Assembly (NCBI RefSeq): GCF_001422885.1
Contig: NZ_LMMZ01000012.1
Coordinates: 188,388 to 252,387 of the forward strand
From: Methylobacterium sp. Leaf104
Lineage (GTDB): Bacteria > Pseudomonadota > Alphaproteobacteria > Rhizobiales > Beijerinckiaceae
Length of the DNA: 64,000 bases
Reading direction: 5' to 3'
How positions within the stretch are numbered: the first letter of the stretch is position 1; each line of letters starts with the position of its first letter. The translations under genes were made by a program, and so were the position numbers. A model generated the notes under the pieces. It ran no database searches. It worked only from the letters and a program-made list of their open reading frames with translations, and had not been told where the DNA came from. This document shows, piece by piece, positions 10,824 to 19,701 of this stretch.

Positions 10824-13800
10824 ATGGCAAAACGCAGGACCGCGTCGTCTCCCGCTTCGACCGCGACGGCCAAGGAGCCGGCCAAGGGGCCGACCAAGGC
10901 AAAAGCGACGGCCAAGGCCAGGCCTTCCGCCAAGGCAAAACCTTCCGCCAAGGCAAAGGCGACGGCCGGGGCCAAGCCTGCCGCCGAGGCCAAGCCTGCC
11001 GCCGAGGCCAATCCGACGGCCGCCGCCCCGGAGACCGTCGCGCCGCTCGTGCCCACCGGCGCCCTGGCGGTCGCCCTCCTCGACCTGACCCGGACCGGCA
11101 GGCCCCTGGTCCACATGGCCCGCGAGAGCCACCGGCTCGACCGCATCGCGAAGATCCTGCGGGCGCTGTCGCCGGAGCGCAGCGTCGCGATCTACCCGGA
11201 ATGGGACTGCCTGCCCTACGACCGCGCCTCGCCCTCGCGCGGGGTGATGGGCGCGCGCACCGGCGTGCTGCGCTGGCTCACCGACACGGCCGCCCTGCCC
11301 GACATCGTCCTCACCACCGCCCCGGCCCTGATCCAGCGCGTGCCCCCGGCCGAGACCTGGGCGCAGGCGCGCCTGGAGCTGCGGGTCGGCGACGCCCTCG
11401 ATCCCGCCGCAATCTCCGCCTTCCTGCAGCGCCTCGGCTACATCCTCGACGACCGGGTCGACGAGCCCGGCGAGGTCGCGGTCTGGGGCCGCACCGTGGA
11501 CGTCTTCCCGGCCGCCGCCGACCGGCCCTGCCGCATCGAGTACGAGGCGGGCCGGGTCACCGCGATCCGCTCCTACGACCCGGTCTCGCAGCGCTCGCTG
11601 GCCGATGCCGACGTGCTGGTGATCGACCCCGCCACCGAGATCGTCCTGCCCGAGGGCTCGGAGAGCCGGCTCGTGCCCTTCACCGGCCAGGAACACGGCC
11701 TCGCCCGGTACTACCCGTCCCTCGTCACCGTCCTCGATCAGGTGCCCGAGGCGCGCCTCGTCGTCGAGGACGGGGCGGAGGAGCGGGCGCAGGCCTTCTT
11801 CGAGCAGATCGCGGACGGCCGCGAGGCCGCGGCCCGGTCCCGGCGCGGCGGGGCCGACGATGGCGGCCTCTACCTCGGCCCCGAGGACTGGGCCGCCCAG
11901 CTCGCGGCGCGCCGGGTCGCGGAGGCCCAGGCGGACGAGGCCCGGGACCTCACCATGCCGGTCTTCGTGCGCAGGGCCCGGCCGAACACGGCCCTGGCCG
12001 AGACCCTGCGCGAGCGCCTGACGGCGGGCGACCGCATCCTCCTCACGGGGCCGGCCGAGCCGCTGGCGCGGCTGGTCCGCATCGCCGAGCGGGCGCTGGG
12101 ACGCAAGGCCCGGCCGGTGCGGGCCTGGGCCGAGGCCGTCGCGGCGAAGCCCGGGGCGCTCCTCACCCTGGAGGCCCCGATCGAGGCGGGCTTCCGGGTG
12201 CCCGGCGCGGGGATGGCGGTGATCGCCGCCGCCGACCTCTTCGGCGGGCACGCCGCCACCGTCACGGCCGGAGGCCCGAGCGCCATCCTGCCCATCGGCG
12301 AGGTCGAGCTGCGCATCGGCGACGTCGCCGTCGACCGCGACAACGGGCTCTGCGTGTTCGAGGGCCTGGAGGCGGTGAGCACCGGCGACGGCGGGAGCGA
12401 GGACGCCCTGCGCCTGCGCTTCGCGGGCGACGGCATCCTGATGGTGCCGGTCTCGCAGGCCGACCGGATCTGGCGCTACGGCTCCGAGGTCGAGGCCGTG
12501 ACCCTCGACAAGCTGGAGGGCGGGAGCTGGGGGCGCCGCCGGCTCGAGGCGGAGGCCTGCATGGCCCGGGCCGCCCGGGTGATGCTGGCCGATGCCGAGA
12601 AGCGCCGGGCGGTCCGGGCGCCGGTGCTGGTGCCGCCCGACCGCGAAATGGAACGCTTCGCCGCCGGCTTCGGCTTCGCGCTGACCGCCGACCAGGCGAG
12701 CGCCGTCACCGGCGTGATGGCGGACCTGGCCTCGGGCCGCCCGATGGACCGCCTCGTCTGCGGCGATGTCGGCTTCGGCAAGACCGAGGTGGCCCTGCGC
12801 GCCGCCGCCGCGGCCGTGTTCGCCGGAAAGCAGGTGGCGATCGTGGCCCCGACCACGGTGCTGGCGCGCCAGCACGTGCAGACCTTCACCCGGCGCTTCG
12901 CCCGCTTCGGCATCGAGGTCGCCCACCTCTCCCGCCTCGTCTCGGCCCCCGAGGCCAAGCGGGTGAAGGCGGGGCTGGCCGACGGCGCGATCCGCCTCGT
13001 GGTCGGCACCCACTGCCTCGCGGCCAAGGGCGTCGCCTTCGCGGATCTCGGCCTGATGGTCGTCGACGAGGAGCAGCGCTTCGGCACCAGGATCAAGCAG
13101 GGGCTGCGGGAGGCGGCGGGCGACGGCCACGTGCTCACGCTGACCGCGACCCCGATTCCCCGCACGCTGCAGAGCGCGCTGGTCGGGCTCCAGAGCCTCA
13201 GCGTCATCGCCACGCCGCCCTCCGTGCGCCAGCCGATCCGCACCGTGATCGCGCCCTTCGAGGACGAGACGATGCGCGACGCCCTCACGCGCGAGCACCG
13301 GCGGGGCGGCCAGAGCTTCGTCGTCTGCCCGCGCATCGAGGACATCGCCCCGATGGCGGCCCGCCTCGCCAGGCTGGTGCCGGACCTGCAGACCCGGGTG
13401 GCCCATGGCGACCTCAACGCCGCCGAGATGGACGACGTGATGGTGCGCTTCGCCGACGGCGAGGGCGACGTGCTGCTCGCCACCAGCATCATCGAGAGCG
13501 GGCTCGACGTGCCGCGCGCCAACACCATGCTGGTCTGGGATGCCGAGCGCTTCGGCCTGTCGCAGCTGCACCAGCTGCGCGGCCGGGTCGGGCGCGGCCA
13601 GCGCCGCGGCGTGGTCTACCTCCTCAGCCGCCCCGACCGCCCGCTGACGCCCGCCACCGAGAAGCGCCTGCGGACGCTGGAGGCCCTCGACCGCCTCGGC
13701 GCGGGCTTCGCCATCAGCGCCCGGGATCTCGATCTGCGCGGGGCGGGCGACCTCGTGGGCGAGAACCAGGCCGGCCACGTCAAGCTCATCGGCCTCGGGC

Positions 13801-14312
13801 TCTACCAGCACCTGCTGCACCTGGCGCTGCGCGCCGCCAAGGGCGAGCCCGCCGAGGACTGGAACCCGGAGATCCGCCTCGGCCTCTCCGGCGCGGTGCC
13901 GGCCGACTACGTGCCCGAGCCGGAGGTGCGGCTCAGCCTCTACACCCGCACCCTGCGCCTCGCGAACCCGGAAGAGGTCGAGGCCCTGCGCAGCGAGGTG
14001 GTCGACCGCTTCGGCCCGCCGCCCGCCCCCTTCGAGGACCTGATCGCGCTCGCCCGCCTCCGGGTCGGCTGCCTGGCGCTGGGCATCCACCGCCTCAGCG
14101 GCGGGCCGCAGGGTCTGGCCGCCGACCTGCGGCCGAACGCGCCGCCGCTGCAGGTGCCCGTCCACGCCCACATCGTGCGCAAGGACAACCGGGTGCTGCT
14201 GCGCCAGGGCAGCGCGGACCCGGCGACGCGCGGGCGCTTGGCGGCCGCCTTCCTGGAGCGCCTGCGAGCGCAGGGCGAGCGCCCGGCCGCTCCGGCCGAG
14301 ATGGCGGCCTGA
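10824..14312 (+). CDS. Mfd-like SF2 DNA translocase (divergent transcription-repair coupling factor paralogue)
   Basis: The 1162-residue protein follows the layout of Mfd, which removes stalled RNA polymerase and recruits UvrA. After an Ala/Lys-rich low-complexity tail (about residues 3-70) come a UvrB-like region (WDCLPYD, RLGYILDDRVDEPGE), a degenerate RNA-polymerase-interaction region (about 493-530), the translocase motor (Walker A GDVGFGKT near 650, DEEQ near 748, TATPIPRTL, SIIESGLDVPRANT, QLRGRVGRG) and a TRCF-type C-terminal domain. In ordinary Mfd the interaction domain starts with a VHxDHGIG motif; here it reads VDRDNGL, so polymerase contact may be lost or altered. It could be the only Mfd or, more likely, a paralogue beside a normal one elsewhere. 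ATG at 10824 chosen; no better start. Confidence 0.85.
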   Translation: MAKRRTASSPASTATAKEPAKGPTKAKATAKARPSAKAKPSAKAKATAGAKPAAEAKPAAEANPTAAAPETVAPLVPTGALAVALLDLTRTGRPLVHMARESHRLDRIAKILRALSPERSVAIYPEWDCLPYDRASPSRGVMGARTGVLRWLTDTAALPDIVLTTAPALIQRVPPAETWAQARLELRVGDALDPAAISAFLQRLGYILDDRVDEPGEVAVWGRTVDVFPAAADRPCRIEYEAGRVTAIRSYDPVSQRSLADADVLVIDPATEIVLPEGSESRLVPFTGQEHGLARYYPSLVTVLDQVPEARLVVEDGAEERAQAFFEQIADGREAAARSRRGGADDGGLYLGPEDWAAQLAARRVAEAQADEARDLTMPVFVRRARPNTALAETLRERLTAGDRILLTGPAEPLARLVRIAERALGRKARPVRAWAEAVAAKPGALLTLEAPIEAGFRVPGAGMAVIAAADLFGGHAATVTAGGPSAILPIGEVELRIGDVAVDRDNGLCVFEGLEAVSTGDGGSEDALRLRFAGDGILMVPVSQADRIWRYGSEVEAVTLDKLEGGSWGRRRLEAEACMARAARVMLADAEKRRAVRAPVLVPPDREMERFAAGFGFALTADQASAVTGVMADLASGRPMDRLVCGDVGFGKTEVALRAAAAAVFAGKQVAIVAPTTVLARQHVQTFTRRFARFGIEVAHLSRLVSAPEAKRVKAGLADGAIRLVVGTHCLAAKGVAFADLGLMVVDEEQRFGTRIKQGLREAAGDGHVLTLTATPIPRTLQSALVGLQSLSVIATPPSVRQPIRTVIAPFEDETMRDALTREHRRGGQSFVVCPRIEDIAPMAARLARLVPDLQTRVAHGDLNAAEMDDVMVRFADGEGDVLLATSIIESGLDVPRANTMLVWDAERFGLSQLHQLRGRVGRGQRRGVVYLLSRPDRPLTPATEKRLRTLEALDRLGAGFAISARDLDLRGAGDLVGENQAGHVKLIGLGLYQHLLHLALRAAKGEPAEDWNPEIRLGLSGAVPADYVPEPEVRLSLYTRTLRLANPEEVEALRSEVVDRFGPPPAPFEDLIALARLRVGCLALGIHRLSGGPQGLAADLRPNAPPLQVPVHAHIVRKDNRVLLRQGSADPATRGRLAAAFLERLRAQGERPAAPAEMAA

Positions 14313-14324
14313 CGGGCGGCCGCA

Positions 14325-14352
14325 CGAGGCCGTGAGGCACGGAACGGCCTCG
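14325..14352 (+). terminator. Hairpin after the Mfd-like gene
   Basis: A perfect nine-base-pair stem (CGAGGCCGT / ACGGCCTCG) with a ten-base loop begins 13 bases after the stop codon. No T-run follows, as is common for terminators in such G+C-rich genomes. It separates the Mfd-like gene from oxdC. Confidence 0.45.
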
Positions 14353-14432
14353 GCCGGGGCCGATTGACCGGAGGCGAGGGGGCGCCCAGCGGCGTCCCCG
14401 GATGCCACACGTGACCCGATGCCCGAGACCCG

Positions 14433-15665
14433 ATGCCCATGACGGACCTGTCCCGCCGAAGCCTCCTGGCCGCCACCGCCGCCGGGGGATCCCTCCTCAC
14501 CGTCGCCGGGGCGAACGCTCAGCCCACGGCCCAGAGCCCGATCCGGGGCAAGGACGGCGCCGCGATCCTGGGTCCGCGCAACCCGGCCCGGGAGGCCGAG
14601 GACCCCTTCACCCTCCGCCCGCCCCGGACCGACCACGGCACGATGCCGAACCTGAAATGGTCCTTCGCCGACAGCCACATGCGCCTCGAGGAGGGCGGCT
14701 GGGCCCGGCAGACGACGATCCGGGAACTGCCCGTGTCGACGGCGATGGCGGGCGTGAACATGCGGCTCGGCGCCGGCGTGGTGCGCGAGATGCATTGGCA
14801 CAAGGAGGCCGAGTGGGCCTACATGCTGAAGGGCAAGGCCCGGATCACCGCGGTGGATGCGCAGGGGCGGACCTTCGCGGACGATGTCGGCGCGGGCGAC
14901 CTCTGGTACTTTCCCTCGGGCATCCCGCATTCGATCCAGGGCCTGTCGGCCGACGGCGTCGACGGCTGCGAGTTCCTGCTGGTCTTCGACGATGGCGGGT
15001 TCTCGGAGGATTCCACCTTCCTCCTGACCGACTGGCTGGCGCATACGCCGAGAGACATCCTGGCCAAGAATTTCGGCCTGCCGGAGAGCGCCTTCGCGGG
15101 CGTGCCGGAGAAGGAGCTCTACATCTTCCCGGGGCCGACGCCCGGCCCCCTCGACGCGGACCGGATGGGCGGCGCCGGCCCGGTGCCCGAACCCTTCAGC
15201 CACCGGATGCTGGCCCAGGCGCCCCTCAGCCTGCCGGGCGGGACCGTGCGCATCACCGATTCCTCGGTGTTCAAGGCCTCGAAGACCATCGCGGCCGCCC
15301 TGGTGGAGCTGGAGCCCGGGGGATTGCGCGAGCTGCACTGGCACCCGAACGGCGACGAGTGGCAGTTCTACATCGCGGGCCAGGGCCGCATGACGGTGTT
15401 CGGCTCGGAATCGAAGGCCCGCACCTTCGACTACCAGGCCGGCGACGTCGGCTACGTGCCCTTCGCCATGGGCCACTACATCGAGAACACCGGCACGACG
15501 CCCCTGACCTTCCTGGAGATGTTCCGCAGCCCGACCTACGCCGACATCTCCCTGCGCCAGTGGCTCGCCCTCACCCCGCACGCCCTGGTGGCGGCGCATA
15601 CCCGCCTGAGCCCGGCCGACCTCGACCGCCTGCCGGGGGTGAAGGCGCCGGTGCTGCCGGGCTGA
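14433..15665 (+). CDS. oxdC: Oxalate decarboxylase, bicupin, Tat-exported
   Basis: Oxalate decarboxylase splits oxalate to formate and CO2 using manganese. The 410-residue protein begins with a twin-arginine signal (SRRSLLAA then a hydrophobic run to about residue 30), so it should act in the periplasm. Two cupin domains each carry a complete metal set: H121, H123, E127, H166 in the first and H302, H304, E309, H348 in the second. The N-terminal lid reads SEDST at 191-195; Glu192 matches the proton-donor glutamate that marks a decarboxylase rather than an oxidase (the Bacillus enzyme has SENST). Two ATG codons (14433 and 14439) are possible starts. Formate released could feed one-carbon metabolism in a methylotroph. 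It ends only six bases from the convergent ssuA copy. Confidence 0.93.
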   Translation: MPMTDLSRRSLLAATAAGGSLLTVAGANAQPTAQSPIRGKDGAAILGPRNPAREAEDPFTLRPPRTDHGTMPNLKWSFADSHMRLEEGGWARQTTIRELPVSTAMAGVNMRLGAGVVREMHWHKEAEWAYMLKGKARITAVDAQGRTFADDVGAGDLWYFPSGIPHSIQGLSADGVDGCEFLLVFDDGGFSEDSTFLLTDWLAHTPRDILAKNFGLPESAFAGVPEKELYIFPGPTPGPLDADRMGGAGPVPEPFSHRMLAQAPLSLPGGTVRITDSSVFKASKTIAAALVELEPGGLRELHWHPNGDEWQFYIAGQGRMTVFGSESKARTFDYQAGDVGYVPFAMGHYIENTGTTPLTFLEMFRSPTYADISLRQWLALTPHALVAAHTRLSPADLDRLPGVKAPVLPG

Positions 15666-15671
15666 GCCGCC

Positions 15672-16652
15672 TCAGCTCCCGGGCTTCCTCACTGCCGAGG
15701 CCACGTCCACGGGCTTCGGCAGCAGGCCGAGGCGGTGGAAGGTGTCGGCGACCTTCTGCTGGTCGGCGGTGGTCTCGGCATTCAGGGGCGTGACCCCGTA
15801 GGTGAGGCGGCGCAGGGCCACCGTGAGGATCGGCGCCGGGATGCCGACGGAGGGGCTGAGTTCGGCCGCCACCGCGTCGGTGTTGTCCTTGGCCCAGGCG
15901 TCGATCTCGCCGATCGCCGCGAGCGTCGCGTCGAGGGCCGGGCCGTTGGCCGCCGTGAAGGCGCGGGTCGAGAGGTAGAACTGGCGGTTGGGCACGAGGT
16001 CGGTGCCGTCGACGAGGATGCGGCCGCCGGTGCTGCGCTCGCCCGAGGCGAGGTAGGGGTCCCAGATCGCCCAGGCATCGACGGCCCCCCGCGCGAAGGC
16101 GGCGGCCCCGTCGGCCGGCGCCAGGAAGGTCGGGGTCACCGCCTCGTAGGGCACGCCCGCCTGCTCCAGGGCCCGGACCAGGAAGTAGTGGACGTTGGAG
16201 CCCTTGTTGAGGGCGATCTTCCTGCCGCGCAGGTCCGCGACCGTCCGGATCGGGCTGTCCTTGGCCACCAGGATCGCCTCGCCCTTCGGCGCGGCCGGCT
16301 CGTGGCCGACATAGAGCAGGTCCGGGTTGGCGGCCTGGGCGAAGATCGGCGGCGCCTCGCCGGCCGAGCCGAGATCGACGGCGCCGGCGTTCAGCGCCTC
16401 CATCAGGGGCGGCCCCGAGGGGAACTCGGCCCAGGTGACGCGGTAGCCGAGCGGCTTCAGGCGCTGCTCCAAGAGGCCCTTGCCCTTGAGGAGGACCAGG
16501 GTGCCGTATTTCTGGTAGCCGATCCGGATCACCTTCTCGTCCGCGCGGGCGTGCAGGGCACCGAAGGTCAGGAGCGCCAGGGCGGTGAGGAGGATCCAGG
16601 CGCGGCGGGTGCCGTCGGAGCGGAGTGCGTGGGCGCGGATGGCGGCGGGCAT
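15672..16652 (-). CDS. ssuA: Sulfonate ABC transporter substrate-binding protein, second copy
   Basis: This 326-residue periplasmic binding protein resembles SsuA, which delivers aliphatic sulfonates to the SsuBC transporter. A basic N-terminus and hydrophobic segment (about residues 17-35) form a signal peptide. Family marks include the IRIGYQKYG opening, PPLMEALNAG, and the GAVDAWAIWDPY segment in the hinge. It is clearly related to the other copy at 19702-20664. It sits last in the leftward block, 168 bases after ssuD, with an inverted repeat in the gap, so its level may differ from the rest. The upstream in-frame start at 16778 runs through that repeat and was rejected. Substrate may differ from the first copy. 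Confidence 0.87.
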   Translation of the reverse strand: MPAAIRAHALRSDGTRRAWILLTALALLTFGALHARADEKVIRIGYQKYGTLVLLKGKGLLEQRLKPLGYRVTWAEFPSGPPLMEALNAGAVDLGSAGEAPPIFAQAANPDLLYVGHEPAAPKGEAILVAKDSPIRTVADLRGRKIALNKGSNVHYFLVRALEQAGVPYEAVTPTFLAPADGAAAFARGAVDAWAIWDPYLASGERSTGGRILVDGTDLVPNRQFYLSTRAFTAANGPALDATLAAIGEIDAWAKDNTDAVAAELSPSVGIPAPILTVALRRLTYGVTPLNAETTADQQKVADTFHRLGLLPKPVDVASAVRKPGS

Positions 16653-16681
16653 GGGGGGATTCCTCGTCGCGGCATGACCCT

Positions 16682-16787
16682 CCTCCCCCTTGCGGGGAGA
16701 GTCGGAGTGGGGTGGTTGGGTGAGCCTCGCGGGGCGGAAGCCGGCGGCGGCGCCCCTACCCTCAGTCCCTCCCCGCAAGGGGGGAGG
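16682..16787. repeat. Intergenic inverted repeat with C-rich arms
   Basis: Two 18-19-base arms (16682-16699 and 16769-16787) are inverted copies, differing by one extra G, around about 70 bases of G-rich sequence. The arm core CCCCTTGCGGGGAG is the kind of intergenic palindromic repeat scattered in Rhizobiales genomes. It lies between ssuD and the last ssuA. Confidence 0.65.
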
Positions 16788-16820
16788 GAAGCTGCCTTCT
16801 CCTGCGAGGAGCGTGCTCGC

Positions 16821-17984
16821 TCAATGCGCCGCGATGCGGCGGCTGGGCACGATGTCGTTGGCGATGACCTCGCCGAACGGACCGTTGTTGCGGGCGCCCG
16901 TGGGCGCGACGCCGGTGGTGGCGCGCAGGGGCAGCTTGGGGAAGACCAGCTCGGCGAAGCGGTAGGCCTCCTCCAGGTGCGGATACCCTGAGAGGATGAA
17001 GCGGTCGATGCCGAGGTCGATGTACTCCTTCATCCGGTCGGCCACCTGATCGGCCGAGCCGACGAGGGCGGTGCCGGCGCCGCCGCGCACGAGGCCGACG
17101 CCGGCCCAGAGGTTCGGCGAGACCTCGAGCTTGGTGCGGTCGCCCCCGTGCAGGGCCATCATGCGGCTCTGGCCGACGGAATCCTGGCGCTTCAGCGTCG
17201 CCTGGGCCTTGGCGATGGTCGCGTCGTCGAGGCGCGAGATCAGGTTCTCGGCGGCCGCCCAGGCCTCCCCTTCCGTCTCGCGCACGATGACGTGCAGGCG
17301 GATGCCGTAGGAGAACGTCTTGCCCTTGCGGTCGGCGGCTTCGCGGGCCTTGGCGATCTTCTCGGCGACGCCGGCCGGGGGCTCGCCCCAGGTCAGGTAG
17401 ACCTCGCAATGCTCGGCCGCGACCTCGATGCCGGCCGGCGAGGAGCCGCCGAAATACAGCGGCGGATAGGGCGCCTGCACGGGGGGGAAGATCACCCGGC
17501 CCTCCTCCACCTTGAGGTGCTTGCCCTCGTAGGACACCGTCTCGCCCGACATCAGCCCGCGCCAGATGTGCAGGAACTCGTCCGTCACGACGTAGCGCTC
17601 GTCGTGGTCGAGGAAGACGCCGTCGCCGCGCAGCTCGACGGGGTCGCCGCCCGTGACGACGTTGATGAGCAGGCGCCCGTCCGAGATCCGGTCGAGGGTC
17701 GCGGCCATGCGGGCGGCCATGGACGGCTCCTGCAGGCCGGGGCGCACGGCGACGAGGAAGCGCAGGCGCTTCGTCAGGGGCGCCAGGGCCGAGGCCACCA
17801 CCCAGGAATCCTCGCAGGAGCGGCCGGTGGGCAGGAGCACGCCGTAATAGCCGAGCTCGTCCGCGGCCTGGGCGATCTGGCGGAGATACGAGATCGAGAC
17901 GTCGCGGGCGCCTTCCTGGGCGCCGAGGTAGCGGCCGTCGCCGTGGGTCGGGAGGAACCAGAGAACGTCGGTCTGTCCGGTCAT
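16821..17984 (-). CDS. ssuD: FMNH2-dependent alkanesulfonate monooxygenase
   Basis: SsuD uses reduced flavin and oxygen to cut the C-S bond of alkanesulfonates, freeing sulfite for cysteine synthesis. The 387-residue product matches the usual length. Visible family marks are the bacterial-luciferase-like opening [13 protein letters not shown], a central [23 protein letters not shown] region and the [11 protein letters not shown] segment near the C-terminus. The start ATG ends at 17984; the frame is open for 34 more codons upstream, where it would run into ssuB. It lies downstream of ssuB by 31 bases in a leftward operon and receives FMNH2 from the reductase encoded at the head of the block. 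Reduced-flavin delivery by SsuE is established for the family. Confidence 0.94.
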   Translation of the reverse strand: MTGQTDVLWFLPTHGDGRYLGAQEGARDVSISYLRQIAQAADELGYYGVLLPTGRSCEDSWVVASALAPLTKRLRFLVAVRPGLQEPSMAARMAATLDRISDGRLLINVVTGGDPVELRGDGVFLDHDERYVVTDEFLHIWRGLMSGETVSYEGKHLKVEEGRVIFPPVQAPYPPLYFGGSSPAGIEVAAEHCEVYLTWGEPPAGVAEKIAKAREAADRKGKTFSYGIRLHVIVRETEGEAWAAAENLISRLDDATIAKAQATLKRQDSVGQSRMMALHGGDRTKLEVSPNLWAGVGLVRGGAGTALVGSADQVADRMKEYIDLGIDRFILSGYPHLEEAYRFAELVFPKLPLRATTGVAPTGARNNGPFGEVIANDIVPSRRIAAH

Positions 17985-18015
17985 GGGAAAACTCTCTCGG
18001 GGCTGGGCGCGGCGC

Positions 18016-18861
18016 TCAGGACGGCGCGCGCTCGGACAACAGGTGGTCGAGGATGCGGCCTTCCAGGGCCGCGAGGTCGGCGTCACCCCGCCGGCGGGGG
18101 CGCGGCACGTCCACGGCGACGTCGAGGGCGATGCGGCCGGCCTCCACCACGAGGATGCGGTCGGCCATCGCCACGGCTTCGGCGACGTCGTGGGTGACGA
18201 GGATCGCGGTGAAGGCCTGCGCCTGCCAGATCCGCTCGATCATCGCCTGCATGTCGATGCGGGTCAGGGCGTCCAGCGCCCCGAGGGGCTCGTCGAGGGC
18301 GAGGAGCCCCGGGTGGCTGACGAGGGCGCGGGCGAGCGCCACCCGCTGGCGCTGGCCGCCCGACAGGGTCGCGGGCCAGTTGCCGGCCTTCTCGGTGAGG
18401 CCGACCTCGGCCAGCGCCGACTCGGCCCGGGCGCGGCGCTTCGCCCTGGGGCCGCCCTCGCCGAGGCCCACCGCGACGTTGTCCACGACCCGGGCCCAGG
18501 GCAGCAGGCGCGGCTCCTGGAACATGATCCGCTTCGGCGGCGTGCGCACCGCCCGCGATTCGAGGGCGATGCGGCCGGCGCTCGGCTGCTCCAGGCCGAG
18601 GATCAGGCGCAGGAGGGTGCTCTTGCCGCAGCCCGAGCGCCCGACCACGGCCACGAACTGACCGGCCGGGATGTGCAGGTCGAGGCCCTCGATCACCGTG
18701 TGGCCGTCGAAGGCCTTGGTCAGGTCGCGGATGGTGACGCCGATGCCCGTGGCGGAGGGCGCGGGGGCGGTCCGGGCCGGCGCCCGCTGGGCGGCGACCT
18801 CGCGGGGTTTGGGGTCGCGGATCTGGGAATCCTCGGGGACGCGGAGGGCGGTGGCGAGCAT
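18016..18861 (-). CDS. ssuB: Sulfonate ABC transporter ATP-binding protein
   Basis: This 281-residue ATPase powers the sulfonate importer. All nucleotide-binding motifs are present: Walker [10 protein letters not shown] (74-82), a Q-loop at FQEP, signature LSGGQ (166-170), Walker B LLALDEP (187-192) and the switch histidine H224 in VTHD. An N-terminal extension of about 40 residues rich in proline and alanine is longer than in the E. coli protein and probably disordered. It sits between ssuC (51 bases away) and ssuD (31 bases), so it belongs to the same transcript. The related taurine and nitrate ATPases are alternatives, but the neighbours settle on sulfonates. Confidence 0.92.
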   Translation of the reverse strand: MLATALRVPEDSQIRDPKPREVAAQRAPARTAPAPSATGIGVTIRDLTKAFDGHTVIEGLDLHIPAGQFVAVVGRSGCGKSTLLRLILGLEQPSAGRIALESRAVRTPPKRIMFQEPRLLPWARVVDNVAVGLGEGGPRAKRRARAESALAEVGLTEKAGNWPATLSGGQRQRVALARALVSHPGLLALDEPLGALDALTRIDMQAMIERIWQAQAFTAILVTHDVAEAVAMADRILVVEAGRIALDVAVDVPRPRRRGDADLAALEGRILDHLLSERAPS

Positions 18862-18912
18862 GGGACGGACCGTCGAAGGGGAGAAGAGGATTTCGGGAGG
18901 GGTGCCGCCGCG

Positions 18913-19695
18913 TCAGGCGTTCCGGTAGGCCGGGTTCCAGGCCAGGAACCGCCGCTCCAGCAGACGGGTCACGGCGTCGGCGGCCTTGCCGAGGCCGGCA
19001 TAGATCACGATGGCCAGCACCACGACGTCCACCAGCATGAACTCGCGGGCCTGCATCGCCATGTAGCCGAGGCCCGAGGAGGCCGAGATCGTCTCGGCGA
19101 CGATCAGCGTCAGCCACATGATGCCGAGCGCGTAGCGCAGGCCCACGAAGATCGACGGCAGCGCGCCGGGCAGGACCACGCGCCGGAACAGGGTGGTGGG
19201 CGACATGCCGTAGACCCGGCCCATCTCGACGAGCTGCGGGTCCACCGAGCGGATGCCGTGCAGGGTGTTGGCGTAGACGGGGAAGAACACCCCGATGGCC
19301 ACGAGGAAGAGCTTGGCCTCCTCGTCGATGCCGAACCACAGGATCACCAGCGGGATCAGCGACAGGTGCGGGATGTTGCGGATCATCTGCAGCGTCGTGT
19401 CGGTGAGGCGCTCGGAGAGCCGCGACAGGCCGTTGGCGAGGCCGAGCGCGAAGCCGATGCCGCCGCCGATGAGGAAGCCGACGGCCGCCCGGGCGAAGCT
19501 GATCGAGAGGTTGGTCCAGAGCTCGCCGCTGCGCGCCGCCTGCCAGCCCGCCGCGACGACGCCGGAGGGCGCCGGCATGAAGCGGGTGGAGACGAGGCCG
19601 GTGGAGGCGGCGACCTGCCAGCCGAGCAGGATCGCGGCCGGCACCAGCCAGGGCGTCAGGCGCTCGAGGGTGCGGGTGCTGAGGGAGGTCGTCAT
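18913..19695 (-). CDS. ssuC: Sulfonate ABC transporter permease
   Basis: The 260-residue permease has about six hydrophobic segments and the BPD_transp_1 cytoplasmic-loop signature (EIVEMGRVYGMSP-like: VEMGRVYGMSPTTLF), where SsuB docks. The first segment starts at about residue 14. It begins six bases after the stop of the upstream ssuA copy and ends 51 bases before ssuB, a typical operon spacing. The substrate is inferred from the block, as permeases of the sulfonate, taurine and nitrate families look alike. Confidence 0.92.
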   Translation of the reverse strand: MTTSLSTRTLERLTPWLVPAAILLGWQVAASTGLVSTRFMPAPSGVVAAGWQAARSGELWTNLSISFARAAVGFLIGGGIGFALGLANGLSRLSERLTDTTLQMIRNIPHLSLIPLVILWFGIDEEAKLFLVAIGVFFPVYANTLHGIRSVDPQLVEMGRVYGMSPTTLFRRVVLPGALPSIFVGLRYALGIMWLTLIVAETISASSGLGYMAMQAREFMLVDVVVLAIVIYAGLGKAADAVTRLLERRFLAWNPAYRNA

Positions 19696-19701
19696 CGGAT
19701 G

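Noticed and set aside
14433..15665. Alternative call of oxidase or plain cupin for the oxalate enzyme
   Set aside because: Both metal sites and the lid Glu match oxalate decarboxylase.
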